Source: Candidatus Rhodoferax bjergmarkensis (lineage in GTDB: Bacteria; Pseudomonadota; Gammaproteobacteria; Burkholderiales; Burkholderiaceae_C). From it: a stretch of 64,000 bases of DNA. Shown here piece after piece: positions 1 to 10,238 of this stretch. The translations under genes and the position numbers were made by a program. The first letter of the stretch is position 1. Each line of letters begins with the position of its first letter. The notes under the pieces are model-generated. The model saw only the letters and a program-made list of their open reading frames with translations, ran no database searches and had not been told where the DNA came from. Location: NCBI GenBank assembly GCA_016708345.1, contig JADJFX010000003.1, forward strand, positions 1 through 64,000. The letters are read 5' to 3'.

Positions 1-3000
1 ACGCGGGCGTGATTCGGCTGGAAGGCGGCACAACTCGGGTCGGCGGTGTGCTGGATGTATCTGCCTTGGGGGGCCATGGCGGGACCGTGCAGGTGCTGGG
101 CCAGCAAGTAGAGGTGGCAGGCGGTGCCCGCATAGACGCCTCCGGCAGCAACGGCGGCGGCACTGTTTTGGTGGGGGGTGATTACCAGGGCCAAAATACA
201 GCGGTGCCCAACGCAAAAACCACCTTGGTGGCGGCAACGGCCAGCCTCAAGGCCGATGCCACCGTTTCTGGCGACGGCGGCAAAATCATTGCGTGGGCCG
301 ACGACACCACCCGGGCCCATGGCGATTTTTCAGCCCAAGGCGGCGCACAGGGTGGTCATGGCGGGTTGATTGAAACCTCTGGCAAACGCGCGCTGGACGT
401 TACCCATGCCCGCGTGAACGCTTCTGCGCCCAAGGGTAGCAATGGCAGTTGGCTGCTGGATCCATCCGACGTTTACATTGTCCATGGCAGTGCCGGCGCA
501 CTGTCAGGCGGCGTATTCGATCCGAATTTACCCACCAGCATTGGCGACACAGAAATAAACGCCGCCCTCAATGGGGGCACCAATGTATCGATACAAACCT
601 CATCAGGCATTGGCGGCACCGGGGCCATTGTGATCAATGGCAGCGCAGATGCAGGCGGTGCCGTGGCTATCAGCAATACCAGCAGCGGCCCGCGTGAGCT
701 GAGGCTCAACACTACCGGCACCATCAACATGCATGCGGGTGCCAGTATTGCCGGGTCCTTCAGTCACCCTCTGGACGTGATTATGTTGGCTGGCGCTGGT
801 GCCAGCTCAATTGGTGGCTCGATCAATACCCTAGGCCAAGTAACTATCGCAAGTAGCGGTACTCTGTCCGTTGGGGCAATTACTACAACACTACCGTCTA
901 ACAATTATTCTTGGGATCTCACTTTGCGTGCCCCCGCACTGACAATTCACGACAACATTCAGGCGAAAAATGCCAGTCTGCAAGCCGATAACCCAATAAC
1001 GGTGTTAGCTGGCAAGACCGTCATTGCTTCTAATGATTTGCAGTTTGTAAATTTCACAAATTCCAATCCCATGATTGTCAGTGCGACCGGACTGGTGAAT
1101 GTGGGCGATCTTTCTGTACTGAGCGGTGCAGGAGTCTTTAAAGCGCCAACATTCGATTTTTATTCCGGCAGCACCTTGACTGTGAATGGTGCACCGGTCG
1201 GGTTAAGCGGAATTCGTTTGTTTGGAACAAACATTACGATCAACGACAACCTTCTGACAACTTCTACTGTCAGTCTGTCAGCCGACAACCCCATCACGGT
1301 AGCCACAGGCAAAACCGTCATTGCTTCAAACGGGGCCGCCACCAACCCTTATGGTCATTTGTATTTTTCACCATATACCTACAGCAATCCTTTGACGGTG
1401 GGCAGCACCGGTTTGGTTAATGTGGCCAATCTTTCACCGCTAAGCGGCACAGGTGTATTTCGGTCATCTTCTTTAGGTTTTGGAAGTGGTGGATTGCTGA
1501 CGGTCAATACGGCACCAGTGGGATTTAACCAAATCAGCCTTAATGCACCCACCATCACTATCAACGACAGTATTCTCGCGACATCTTCTGTCAGTCTGCA
1601 AGCCGACAACCCCATTACGGTAGCCACAGGCAAAACGGTCATCGCTTCAAACGGGGCCGCCATCAATCCTTCGGGTTCCCTGTCATTTTCACCTTATTCC
1701 AGCGGCAATCTTTTGACGGTGGGTAGCACCGGCTTGGTCAGCGGGGCCAATCTGTCGCCTCTGAGCGGCACAGGCGTGTTTCGTGCATCGTCGCTTATCT
1801 TTAATAGCCCTGGAAGTAGTGTGGCAGTGACTTCACCTCTGGCGTTTGCTGGTTTTGCCAGCATATATTCCCCCATTGCGACGATTAGCAGCACAGGCAC
1901 GTTGGATGTCTCCAACCTGTCGATCTATGCTGCGAACGGCTTTGTCAATTCAGGCAGCTTGTCAGGTATAGGAAGCATCAATGTGGGCACCGGAGCAAAT
2001 GGTTTTGTCAACCAAGGCATCATCAGCCCCGCTGGGGCCTCAGCCATTGGCACGCTGTCTGTCACAGGCGACATGCAGCTTGCAGCCGGGTCGGAGCTGA
2101 ACATGGACTTGGGCGCGAGCGGGCAAAGAGACCAGATCAATGTCAGTGGTGCGATTTCGGGCAATGCGGGATCTTTTGGAACTGTGGCGCTTAACCGCAT
2201 GGTCGTGTCGAGCACCCCGGCATTGGCCGGCGAAACCTTCGGGTTGATGACCGCAGCCTCCGGCCTGAATTCGGCCACGTTTGTCGGCATGACCGTACCG
2301 CGTGCTGTGGTGACACCCGCCTACGCGGCGGGCACCTTCAGCGTGAATGTTGCTCCCAAAGTGTTGACCGTGACTGGCGACGCCGCAAGCAAGGTTTACG
2401 GCAGTGCTGACCCGGCTTTTACTTACTCCGTCACTGGCATGGAGTATGGTGACACCGCGGCCAGCTCAGTCAGCGGCGCTTTGGGGCGGGTTGCGGGCAA
2501 TAACGTGGGCAGCTATGCCTACGCCGCAGGCACCCTGAATTCGCCTCTGGGCTACTACATCGACGTGGCCACGCCGGTTCTTGCGCCAGGCTCGTTGTTT
2601 GGCATCACTCCCAAAGCGTTGGACTTGACCTCCATTGCCAAGGTGTACGACGGAAGCACCAGCGCCACCGGCTCCAGCGGAACGTTCACCGGCCTTGTCA
2701 GCACCGATGTAGTCACTTTGGCCAGCGTGAGCGGAAGTTTTGACAGCAAAAACGCGGGCAGCAGAACGGTCACAGGCACAACTGCAACCCTTGGTGGCGC
2801 TCAAGCGGGCAATTACATCTTGAACCCCATCCCACCAAGTATTTCCGGCGTCATCACGCCCAAGACCCTGAGCGTAAGCGCCTCTGCCAGCAACAAGGTG
2901 TACGATGGCAACACCAGCGCCGTACTATCGGGCGGTGCGCTCAGTGGCGTGGTAGGTTCTGATGTTGTCACCCTAGGCGGTTTGAGCGGCAGTTTTGATT

Positions 3001-5201
3001 CCAAAAATGTCGGCACGGGCAAAACCGTGACCTACAGCGTTGGCACCTTGGCCGGTGCCGATGCGGCCAACTACCAGATCAGCGCCATCTCGGGCAGCAC
3101 CACAGCCGACATCACAGCTAGGGCTTTGAGCGCCAGTGCGACGGCCAGCAGCAAGGTGTACGACGGCAGCACAACAGCCAGCGTCACCTTGGGCGATGAC
3201 CGGATCAGTGGCGACATCCTCACGCTAAACCACACCGAGGCCAGCTTTGCCGACAAAAACGTGGGCAACAACAAGACGGTAAACGTGAGTGGCATCAGTG
3301 CCAGCGGTGCCGACTCAGCCAACTACAGCGTGGCCACAACAACCGCCAGCACCGCCAGCATCACGCCCAAGACTTTGAGCGCCAGTGCGACGGCCAGCAA
3401 CAAGGTATATGACGGCAACACCAGCGCCAGCGTCACCTTGGGTGATGACCGCATCAGCGGCGACACGCTCACGCTCAAGCACACGTCGGCCACCTTTGCT
3501 GACAAAAACGCGGGCAACAACAAGGCGGTGAGCGTGACAGGCATCAGCGCCAGCGGTACCGACGCAGCCAACTACAGCGTGGCCACGACAACTGCAAGCA
3601 CGACGGCCAACATCAGCCCCAAACCCGTGGCTTATGTGGGCACGGTGGCCAACAAGGTATTTGACGACACCACTGCCGCAACGCTTGAATCACAGTCTTT
3701 GAGCGGTGCTACTGCGGGTGACGCAGGCGTTATTGCAGGCGATGTCGTCACGGTGGGCAATGGCAGCGCGAACTTTGAAAACAAAGAAGTTGGCGCAGGC
3801 AAAGCCGTGCTGATCACGGGTTTTGCATTGGCAGGCGCAGATGCCGGCAACTACACTTTTGTGAGCACATCGGCCACGGCCAAGGCTGACATCACAGCGC
3901 CAGCAGCCACACCGACACCAGCACCAGCACCAGCACCAGCAGCCACACCAGCGGCTACAGGCGCAGGTGTCACGGCCACTGAAGTACGGCAGGTGTCTGC
4001 TGCTACTGTGCCCACTGCCGCGGCACCGGTTAGCCCCGCGGCCACCTCACCTGTGGGAGGCGCCGGCAGTGGCGGGGTGACCATGGCTAATTTTCCGGGC
4101 ACCTCGGCAGCGTCCGTCCGTCCGGTCGTGAAGCAGCCGGAAAATCAAGCAGTGCCTGCACCTGCGGTGAAAAGCGCAGGTACCGCAACTCCGGTGAAAA
4201 CCGCCTCCGCAGTGCTGGAGCCTGAAGCGCCACCGCCTCCGCCCAAACTCATCGTGAACGCCGCCAAGTCCTTGCCCAAGCTGGCAGGTGTGCTCAAGCA
4301 GCCAGACCTGCAAGCTATCAACCAGCAAGTCCACGAAGCGCGCACCAAGCTCTTTGCGGGTGCGCTGGATATGCTGGAAAAAGACCCCAAGGCCGCTGAC
4401 GTGGCCGACTGCGTGGAGGGCTCTACCGACCTGTGTATTGCCCAGGTGCCGCCACCCAAGGATGCCTACCTGCCCGTGGTCAAACGCCGCTTTGCCCTGT
4501 TGATTGGCAACAACGCCTACCGCTCGCCGGTGCCGGAACTGGAAACCGCCATCAACGACGTGACCGCCATTGGTGCCGAGCTGCGCAATAAACTGGGCTA
4601 CGAGGTCAAGGTGGTGCAAAACGCCGGACGCAAAGACATGGTGGATGCGCTCAATGATCTGATCCGCACCACGGGGAAGGATGACAGCGTGGTCATCATG
4701 TATGCAGGCCACGGTTACCTGAACGAGAAAACCAAGGCCGGTTACTGGATTCCGACCGATGCGACCACCAGCAGTCCCGATAAATGGGTTTCCAATGACA
4801 CCATTGCCCGTGCCTTGCGCAACATCCCGGCCAAGCAGGTGATGCTGGTGTCCGACAGCTGTTACTCCGGCTCGCTCACCAAAGAGGGCAAGCAGGTCAA
4901 CACCGGTGCCATCAGCCGCGAACAAACGCTGACGCGCCGCTCCGTGCTGGCCTTCTCATCGGGTGGCGACGAGCCGGTGACCGACGAAGGCCATGACGAC
5001 CATTCCATTTTTTCCTGGAACATGATCGCTGCGCTTCAATCCATCGAAGCTGAAACCTCCGGCCAGCAATTACACGCCAGCATCAAGGCCGCCGTGGCCG
5101 AGGAATACCCCCAGGTGCCGCAGTACGGCACCGTCAACTCAGCGGGCCATGCCGAGGGTGGCGAATACCTCCTGACCCCCAAGAAAGAAGGGGTCTATTA
5201 A
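1..5201 (+). CDS. Two-partner-secretion exoprotein with YDG/MBG repeats and a C-terminal caspase-like domain (5' end outside window)
   Basis: The frame is open from the first bases, so the signal peptide and TPS secretion domain lie upstream. The first ~470 visible residues are Gly/Ala/Ser/Thr-rich beta-helix of the filamentous-haemagglutinin type, with a typical 'SNGSWLLDPSDV' motif near residue 150. Residues ~310-620 hold three degenerate ~115-residue copies containing 'NPITVATGKTVIASNGA'. From ~780 come an MBG-like module ('SKVYGSADPAF') and five YDG modules ('KVYDGST/NT', near 868, 951, 1037, 1120 and 1204), then a Pro/Ala linker at ~1297-1490. The last ~240 residues are a peptidase C14 (caspase/metacaspase-like) domain starting at 'RRFALLIGNNAY'. 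Its presumptive catalytic His is in 'YAGHGY' (~1568) and its Cys in 'DSCYSG' (~1618). The transporter gene starts 1 bp after the stop. A large surface or secreted protein with a protease tail is an inference from family knowledge; the substrate is unknown. Confidence 0.85.
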   Translation, partial: AGVIRLEGGTTRVGGVLDVSALGGHGGTVQVLGQQVEVAGGARIDASGSNGGGTVLVGGDYQGQNTAVPNAKTTLVAATASLKADATVSGDGGKIIAWADDTTRAHGDFSAQGGAQGGHGGLIETSGKRALDVTHARVNASAPKGSNGSWLLDPSDVYIVHGSAGALSGGVFDPNLPTSIGDTEINAALNGGTNVSIQTSSGIGGTGAIVINGSADAGGAVAISNTSSGPRELRLNTTGTINMHAGASIAGSFSHPLDVIMLAGAGASSIGGSINTLGQVTIASSGTLSVGAITTTLPSNNYSWDLTLRAPALTIHDNIQAKNASLQADNPITVLAGKTVIASNDLQFVNFTNSNPMIVSATGLVNVGDLSVLSGAGVFKAPTFDFYSGSTLTVNGAPVGLSGIRLFGTNITINDNLLTTSTVSLSADNPITVATGKTVIASNGAATNPYGHLYFSPYTYSNPLTVGSTGLVNVANLSPLSGTGVFRSSSLGFGSGGLLTVNTAPVGFNQISLNAPTITINDSILATSSVSLQADNPITVATGKTVIASNGAAINPSGSLSFSPYSSGNLLTVGSTGLVSGANLSPLSGTGVFRASSLIFNSPGSSVAVTSPLAFAGFASIYSPIATISSTGTLDVSNLSIYAANGFVNSGSLSGIGSINVGTGANGFVNQGIISPAGASAIGTLSVTGDMQLAAGSELNMDLGASGQRDQINVSGAISGNAGSFGTVALNRMVVSSTPALAGETFGLMTAASGLNSATFVGMTVPRAVVTPAYAAGTFSVNVAPKVLTVTGDAASKVYGSADPAFTYSVTGMEYGDTAASSVSGALGRVAGNNVGSYAYAAGTLNSPLGYYIDVATPVLAPGSLFGITPKALDLTSIAKVYDGSTSATGSSGTFTGLVSTDVVTLASVSGSFDSKNAGSRTVTGTTATLGGAQAGNYILNPIPPSISGVITPKTLSVSASASNKVYDGNTSAVLSGGALSGVVGSDVVTLGGLSGSFDSKNVGTGKTVTYSVGTLAGADAANYQISAISGSTTADITARALSASATASSKVYDGSTTASVTLGDDRISGDILTLNHTEASFADKNVGNNKTVNVSGISASGADSANYSVATTTASTASITPKTLSASATASNKVYDGNTSASVTLGDDRISGDTLTLKHTSATFADKNAGNNKAVSVTGISASGTDAANYSVATTTASTTANISPKPVAYVGTVANKVFDDTTAATLESQSLSGATAGDAGVIAGDVVTVGNGSANFENKEVGAGKAVLITGFALAGADAGNYTFVSTSATAKADITAPAATPTPAPAPAPAATPAATGAGVTATEVRQVSAATVPTAAAPVSPAATSPVGGAGSGGVTMANFPGTSAASVRPVVKQPENQAVPAPAVKSAGTATPVKTASAVLEPEAPPPPPKLIVNAAKSLPKLAGVLKQPDLQAINQQVHEARTKLFAGALDMLEKDPKAADVADCVEGSTDLCIAQVPPPKDAYLPVVKRRFALLIGNNAYRSPVPELETAINDVTAIGAELRNKLGYEVKVVQNAGRKDMVDALNDLIRTTGKDDSVVIMYAGHGYLNEKTKAGYWIPTDATTSSPDKWVSNDTIARALRNIPAKQVMLVSDSCYSGSLTKEGKQVNTGAISREQTLTRRSVLAFSSGGDEPVTDEGHDDHSIFSWNMIAALQSIEAETSGQQLHASIKAAVAEEYPQVPQYGTVNSAGHAEGGEYLLTPKKEGVY

Positions 5202-5202
5202 T

Positions 5203-6939
5203 ATGAATACCACGCAAACCTTCAAAATGACCCGTCTGGCGCAAAGCCTGTTGTTGCTGAGCCTGGCTGGCAGCGCTTGGGCCGCCACCCCTGATGCAGG
5301 CTCTGTGCTGCGCGACGAAACCCGCCGCGAGCAGGCACCTGCACCGCTGCTGCCACCCAAGGCGCAAGCCCCCACAGACGAAAAGCGCACCACCGACCTA
5401 GGCCCCAAAACCCGGTTCACCGGCTTTCGGGTGGTGGGCCTGAGTTCCCTTCTTGAAGCCGAAGCCCAGCGTTTTCTGGCCCCCTTTGCGGCTGAACCCC
5501 TGAGCATGGACGGCCTGCACCGCGTGGCAGAAAAGTTTGAGCAGTGGCTGCGCGCCCAAGGGCTGTTCACCTCCCGTGCCTACGTGCCCCCGCAAGAGAT
5601 CAAAGCCGGTGTGGTGGAAATCCGCGCGTGATCGAAGGCCGCCTGGAAGGGGTGGACATCAAACGCGCGCCCGGTGCCCGCATCTCCGGACGACACCCTG
5701 CGCGCCATGGTCACCGGTGCCCAGCCCACCGGCACCGCGCTGGAGCAGCAGCGCCTGGAACGTGGCCTGCTGCTGCTCAACGACCTGCCTGCCACCAGCG
5801 CCCGTGCGGTGCTGGTGCCCGGCGCTGAGCTGGGCGGCTCGCGCGTGCTGATTGAAGCCGCGCAAGGCCCCACACTGGCAGGCAATGTGGAGCTGGACAA
5901 CACCGGCAACCGCTACACCGGCTACTGGCGCTTGGGGGCCACGGTGCTGTCCAACGACCCCTTTGGCCGGGGCGACCAATGGAGTCTGCGCGGAGCCACC
6001 AGCGAGGGCACGAGCTTTGTGCGCGCTGGCTACACCACGCCGCTGGGCAGCAACGGCCTCAAAGCAGGCCTGGCCCTGGTGGACTCGAACTACAAGCTGT
6101 GCTGCGACCTGGCAGTGGGCACGCCCGAGTCCGACGGCACGGCCACAGCGGTGTCCGGCTTTGTCAGCTACGCGCTGGTGCGCACCCGCCAGAGCAACTT
6201 GAACGCATCGCTGAACTGGGCCGAGCGCACCTTCATCAACCGCTCATTAAGCTTGACCACCAGTGACAAAAAGAGCGCATCCCTCACGCTGGCGCTGAGC
6301 GGCGACCGCAGCGACCTGACCGGACTCACCGGGCAAGGGGGCTACAGCACCTACTCCTTGCAGTGGGTCAACGGCCAGCTCGATCTGGACGGCTGGGCAG
6401 CAGACAGGGCGCAAGACGCCAACAGCGCCCAATCACACGGCGGGTATGACAAGCTGAGCGTGCAGGGCAGCCACTTGCTGCGTTTGACCAAAGACACGGC
6501 GCTGTATGCGAGCCTGTCAGGGCAATTGGCCAGCAAAAACCTGGACTCCTCCGAGAAGTTTGTGCTCGGCGGCCCCCAAGGCGTGCGCGCTTATGGCTCG
6601 GGCGAGGGCAGCGGTGATGAAGGCTGGCTGGCCAGCGTGGAGTGGCGCCGCGAGATCAGCCCGAAATGGGGCTTTGTGGCCTTTGCCGACTATGGCGAAG
6701 TCACCCTGCACAAAAACACATGGGCCAACTGGAACGCGGCCAATGTGGGCTTGCCCAACAGTTACAGCCTGTCGGGCGCGGGCGTCTCTGCTGTGTGGAC
6801 GCCCACAGCAGGCAGCCAGATCACCGCCACCATGGCCACCCGGCTGGCCGACAACCCCGCGCGTGATGCCAGCGGCAATGACTCCGATGGGCTCAACACC
6901 CAGGTCAGGTTCTGGGTGCAGGGGAGTTTGGCGTTTTAA
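5203..6939 (+). pseudogene. FhaC/ShlB-type two-partner-secretion outer-membrane transporter (TpsB), with two compensating frameshifts
   Basis: This is the expected outer-membrane partner for the exoprotein, 1 bp downstream of it. Residues 1-28 are a Sec signal peptide ending 'SAWAATP'. A POTRA region follows ('TRFTGFRVVGLSSLLEAEA', then 'LFTSRAYVPPQEI'), and the C-terminal two thirds is a ShlB-like 16-strand barrel ('GPTLAGNVELDNTGNRYTG', 'KFVLGGPQGVRAYGSGEGSG', C-terminal Phe). Frame 1 hits TGA at 5629-5631. The true protein continues in frame 3 for about 20 codons ('RVIEGRLEGVDIKRAPGARIS') and returns to frame 1 at 'DDTLRAMV'. The lesions are an apparent 2-base gain in the CGCGCG run at 5623-5628 and a 1-base gain at ~5688-5689, net +3. 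Without them the product would be about 577 residues, normal for the family. Sequencing error and genuine inactivation both remain possible. Confidence 0.85.
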
Positions 6940-6959
6940 GCTGGCAGTTCATCTGGCTC

Positions 6960-7024
6960 AATTTGCTATCTAATAAATAGCTGCTTGCGCACTGTTTATA
7001 TGCGCAAACAGCTGTTTTGATAGT
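6960..7024 (+). repeat. Dispersed palindromic element, copy A (intergenic)
   Basis: An AT-rich flank (aatttgctat) leads into atagctgcttgcgca, a short loop, and the mirrored tgcgcaaacagct...atag. It lies 20 bp after the TpsB stop. This is the cleanest copy of the family also seen at 19428, 20156, 23650, 29482, 34016, 37233, 40727, 45119 and 46729. Confidence 0.8.
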
Positions 7025-7076
7025 TGATAGTGAATGTCATTCATTCGGCATAGACCCTTTTTCGCCTTATTCGAAG

Positions 7077-9241
7077 CTACCACGCGCTACCCATGATCTT
7101 GCCCAGGCCGGTCAGGTAGTACACATGGGCATCGAGCTGGACGCTGCGCTCGTTGCCAAGCCAACCGCCACCAGTGCCGTACTGGTTGGGCGAAAAGGTT
7201 TGCCCCACCAGGGTGGGTCGCTCGGTCAGGGTCTTGTTGGCCATGTCAATGTCAAACCGGGCCAGACCTTGGTAGCTGGGGTAGTACCAGGTTCCGCCGG
7301 ATGGGTTGGGCGTTTCCGACACGGCCACGGGCAGCGCCACGCGGGTGACGCCCCCCGTGGTGAAGAGGTTGATGCCGTGCGATCCATAGTCCAGTCCGCT
7401 GGAGCTGCCGGTTTTGCCGATGGTCTTGGTGGCCACTTCTTTCGGGTTGGCGGCGTCGGCAACATCAAACAGTGACAGCTTGACCCCTTGCACGCGCCCG
7501 GTGTCGTTGGCGTCTTTGCCCCACCCAACAACAGACCGTTGGCCACCGGCAGCAGGTAGTCGGAGTAGCCATTGGTCTTGAGTTCGCCGCTCACCTTGGG
7601 GTCACTCGGGTCGGCCAGGTCCAGGATGTAGAGCGGGTCGGTACGGCGAAAGGTCACCACATAGCCGCGCTCGCCCAGAAAACGCACCGCGTAAACCTGC
7701 TCACCGCTCAGCCCGATGGGTTGTGGCCGTTTGGCATTGGGCAGGGTGCTGACGGTGGTGAGCTGCGTGCCACTGGCGTCCTCGCGCAGCACGGTCAAAA
7801 TGGCCGGGGAAGGCTGTGCTTCGGTCTTGCTGGCATCGATTTCACCAAACCAGCCCCTTTGCGCGGTGTAGGTCAGCACGTGCAAGAAGTTTTGGTATTC
7901 GCCCATGCGGTAAGCGTTTTTGCTCGGGTCCCAGCCCAGGTGCCCGCTGACCTCGCCCGAGCCACGGTAGTTGATGGCCATGCCGTCAATGGCGAACTTG
8001 TGGATGTCGGTATGGGCCTGGTTGGCGTAGGCAACGATGCCGCCCTTCGTCTGGGTGGTGTACCGGCTGGTGGCCAGGTAAACGTTTTTGGCCGACATGT
8101 AGAGTGCTTCGGTGCCCCCCAAAAAGCAGCGGCTGGCGCGCTCCAGGGTGGGGCTGGCCAGGTTCAGGGCGGTGATGCTTGTCATTTGCACGCCATACGA
8201 GGCGTTTTTGGACTGCAGGTAGCAGTCGGTGTCGGCCATCAAAGGCTGGGTTATTGCTGCTTCCTTGGCGCTGGTGATTGTGATGGTGGGCAACAAGTCC
8301 TTGTTGGTCAGGCCCGCGATGGCTGCCTTGCGCTCGGCTGGGGTGGCTGCGTCCAGCGTGGTGACAACGTCAAGGCGCGGGGACCAGGTGGTGACCACGT
8401 ACAAAATGTTTCCAATCATGCGGCTCTGCACCAAATTGCCATCGATTCGCACGCTGCGGGACTTGGCCAGGGCTTGGCCCGCAGTGCTGCTCACCAGGTC
8501 GATCACGGCTTGCGGTGGCGTGGTGGGGCCGGGCATGACTGGGGTAGTGCCAACACTAGCGGCGCGTACGACCGGGGTCACAATGCCGCCGCCATAGCTG
8601 TAGTAAAGCAACTCCTTCTGCCCCAGCAGTGCCAACAGTTCACCATTGGCACTAAGGTGCAGGCCCGTGATGCGCTCGGCACTGCGCAAGTCCGGGCTGT
8701 TTGCGATCTTTGAGGCTCCATCGTCCAGAGTCAGGCTACCCTCGGCCTGCAAGGAACCATCGGCCACGCGGCGGTCAACCTGGAGTTTGTTCAGATGGTT
8801 GGCGTTGGGCTCGTTAGATGTGAGGCTGAAGATGCGCTGGCCGTCGGTCTTCATCAAGTCTGCTTCGTCCACCCCCACTTCCTGCAGCGTGGTGCTGGAG
8901 AATGCCTTGGCAGTGCTGGGGCTGGAATCAGTGGCGGCTACATTTAATTCAGCAGTAGTGGACACACCCTCCCGGTAGGGGGTGGCGGACAGCGTCAACC
9001 CTTGGTCAACCTGTTCGCTGAGCTTTTGCTGTACATAAGACCGAAGTGCGCCCGGCGGCGAAGCCTGCAGCACCACAGGCGTAGCGGCCACCACGGCCGC
9101 CACCGGCGTGGTGGGGGCGTTGGCCTGGCTGCCACCACCACACGCGGTGACGGACAAAACCGTGGCCAGCAGAGCGGCCGGCAGCAGGGCAGGGTGTAAG
9201 GCCCCTTGGAGGCGCAGCGCGATTTGTTCATTTTTTTTCAT
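7077..9241 (-). pseudogene. Secreted C-terminal beta-propeller lipoprotein (Beta_propel family), one frameshift
   Basis: The start at 9241 gives MKKNEQIALRLQ followed by a hydrophobic segment and the lipobox LSVTAC, so this is a predicted lipoprotein. The family-defining motif 'LQEVGVDEADLMKTDG' sits near residue 95, followed by long beta-propeller repeats ('RIDGNLVQSRMIGNILYVVTTW', 'FLGERGYVVTFRRTDPLYILDLADP'). The family matches the COG4880-type secreted beta-propeller proteins, whose substrates are unknown. The frame breaks near 7519-7522, where one base appears to be missing from a C run (G on the coding strand). Downstream of it 'VQGVKLSLFDVADAANP' resumes in another frame to the stop at 7077. 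The repaired protein would be about 721 residues. It is transcribed divergently from the DUF6502 gene. Confidence 0.82.
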
Positions 9242-9331
9242 GGTAAATAGCCCTGTAGCAATGGGTGGTTGATCACGAGCGGGTTCAGTGCTTGCCTGCC
9301 GGGGGCACATGCGATACACACCACCGTGGTG

Positions 9332-9360
9332 TTGGTTGTTTTTGGTAGTTGTGGGATAAT
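9332..9360 (+). promoter_or_regulatory. Predicted sigma-70 promoter for the DUF6502 gene
   Basis: TTGGTT (9332-9337), a 17-bp spacer and GATAAT (9355-9360) put transcription start near 9367, 35 bp before the first possible start codon. The -10 lies inside the palindrome at 9351-9367. Confidence 0.5.
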
Positions 9361-9367
9361 ATCCCAC
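9351..9367. promoter_or_regulatory. Palindromic operator shared by two divergent promoters
   Basis: GTGGGATAATATCCCAC is a perfect 8-bp inverted repeat around one central base. It covers both predicted -10 boxes, so a protein bound here could control both genes. The regulator is unknown. Confidence 0.5.
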
Positions 9368-9385
9368 GCAGATTCCTTGTGTCAA
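9356..9385 (-). promoter_or_regulatory. Predicted sigma-70 promoter for the beta-propeller lipoprotein gene
   Basis: On the minus strand TTGACA (9385-9380), an 18-bp spacer and TATTAT (9361-9356) make a near-consensus promoter about 115 bp upstream of the start codon at 9241. It overlaps the divergent promoter. Confidence 0.55.
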
Positions 9386-9401
9386 CCACGTTCTCGCACC
9401 C

Positions 9402-10238
9402 TTGGACGCACCTTTGTCATCCCGCTCAACCATCATTCTGGACAGCATGCTTGCATTGCTGCGCCCCGCCGTGCGGCTGATGCTGCGCCACGGGGTGACG
9501 TCCACTGCGTTTGCAGTGGCGCTCAAGCGGGTGTTTCTGCAGGCCGCCCAGGACGAGTTGCGCGCACGCGGCATGCCCCAGACCGACAGTGCCGTCAGCC
9601 TGTTGTCGGGCGTACACCGGCGCGATGTGCGCAACCTCACCCGCCTGGCAGCGCCGCAGGCCGTGTCCGAGGGGTTCACCGGGCTGGCGTCCCAGGTGGT
9701 GGCGCGCTGGCTCAGCCAGGACCGCTACCTGGATGCGCGCCAGGAACCGCTGGTGATTGCGCGCGCCGGTGAGGAGCCCAGCTTTGATGCCCTGGCGCGT
9801 GCCGTCAGCAAGGATGTGCGGCCCCGCGCGGTGCTCGATGAACTGGTGCGGCTGGGCCTGGTGAGCGAGGCGGATGGCCAGGTCACGCTGTTGACCAGTG
9901 GTTTTGTGCCGCGCAGCGGATTGCCGGAAATGGCCACCCAACTGCGCAACAACCTGCACGACCACCTGGCTGCCGCTTGCCAGAACCTTGACGACGACGG
10001 TGAGTTTCTGGAGCAGGCCATTTTTGTGGACGACATCACGCCCGAGTCGGCGGCGCACTTGCACAAAGTGGCGGCGCAGGCCTGGAAAGTTGCGTTTAAA
10101 ACCGTCATGCGTGAAGCACAAGCCCGTTTTGACCACGACGCCGCCCACGCCAGCCCCGCGCAGCGTACCCAGCGGGCGCGATTTGGGGCCTATTTTTATT
10201 CCACCGAAGAGCACAAACCCTATGACCCCCCTGTTTGA
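9402..10238 (+). CDS. DUF6502 family protein
   Basis: The 278-residue cytoplasmic protein has no signal peptide and no membrane segment. Features include a helical N-terminus with 'LALLRPAVRLMLRHGVTSTAFAVALKRVF', then 'SLLSGVHRRDVRNLTR', which looks like a helix-turn-helix-type segment, and a C-terminal 'RFGAYFYSTEE'. These match my recollection of the DUF6502 family, whose role is unknown; the HTH-like segment makes a regulatory role conceivable. The longest frame starts at a TTG (9402); an ATG at 9447 is the alternative and would remove 15 residues. The 3' end overlaps the downstream lipoprotein gene by 17 bp, suggesting translational coupling. Confidence 0.72.
   Translation: MDAPLSSRSTIILDSMLALLRPAVRLMLRHGVTSTAFAVALKRVFLQAAQDELRARGMPQTDSAVSLLSGVHRRDVRNLTRLAAPQAVSEGFTGLASQVVARWLSQDRYLDARQEPLVIARAGEEPSFDALARAVSKDVRPRAVLDELVRLGLVSEADGQVTLLTSGFVPRSGLPEMATQLRNNLHDHLAAACQNLDDDGEFLEQAIFVDDITPESAAHLHKVAAQAWKVAFKTVMREAQARFDHDAAHASPAQRTQRARFGAYFYSTEEHKPYDPPV

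Noticed and set aside
4047..4925. 292-codon minus-strand frame
   Set aside because: Antisense to the caspase domain of the exoprotein; His/Gly/Val-rich without any recognisable motif.
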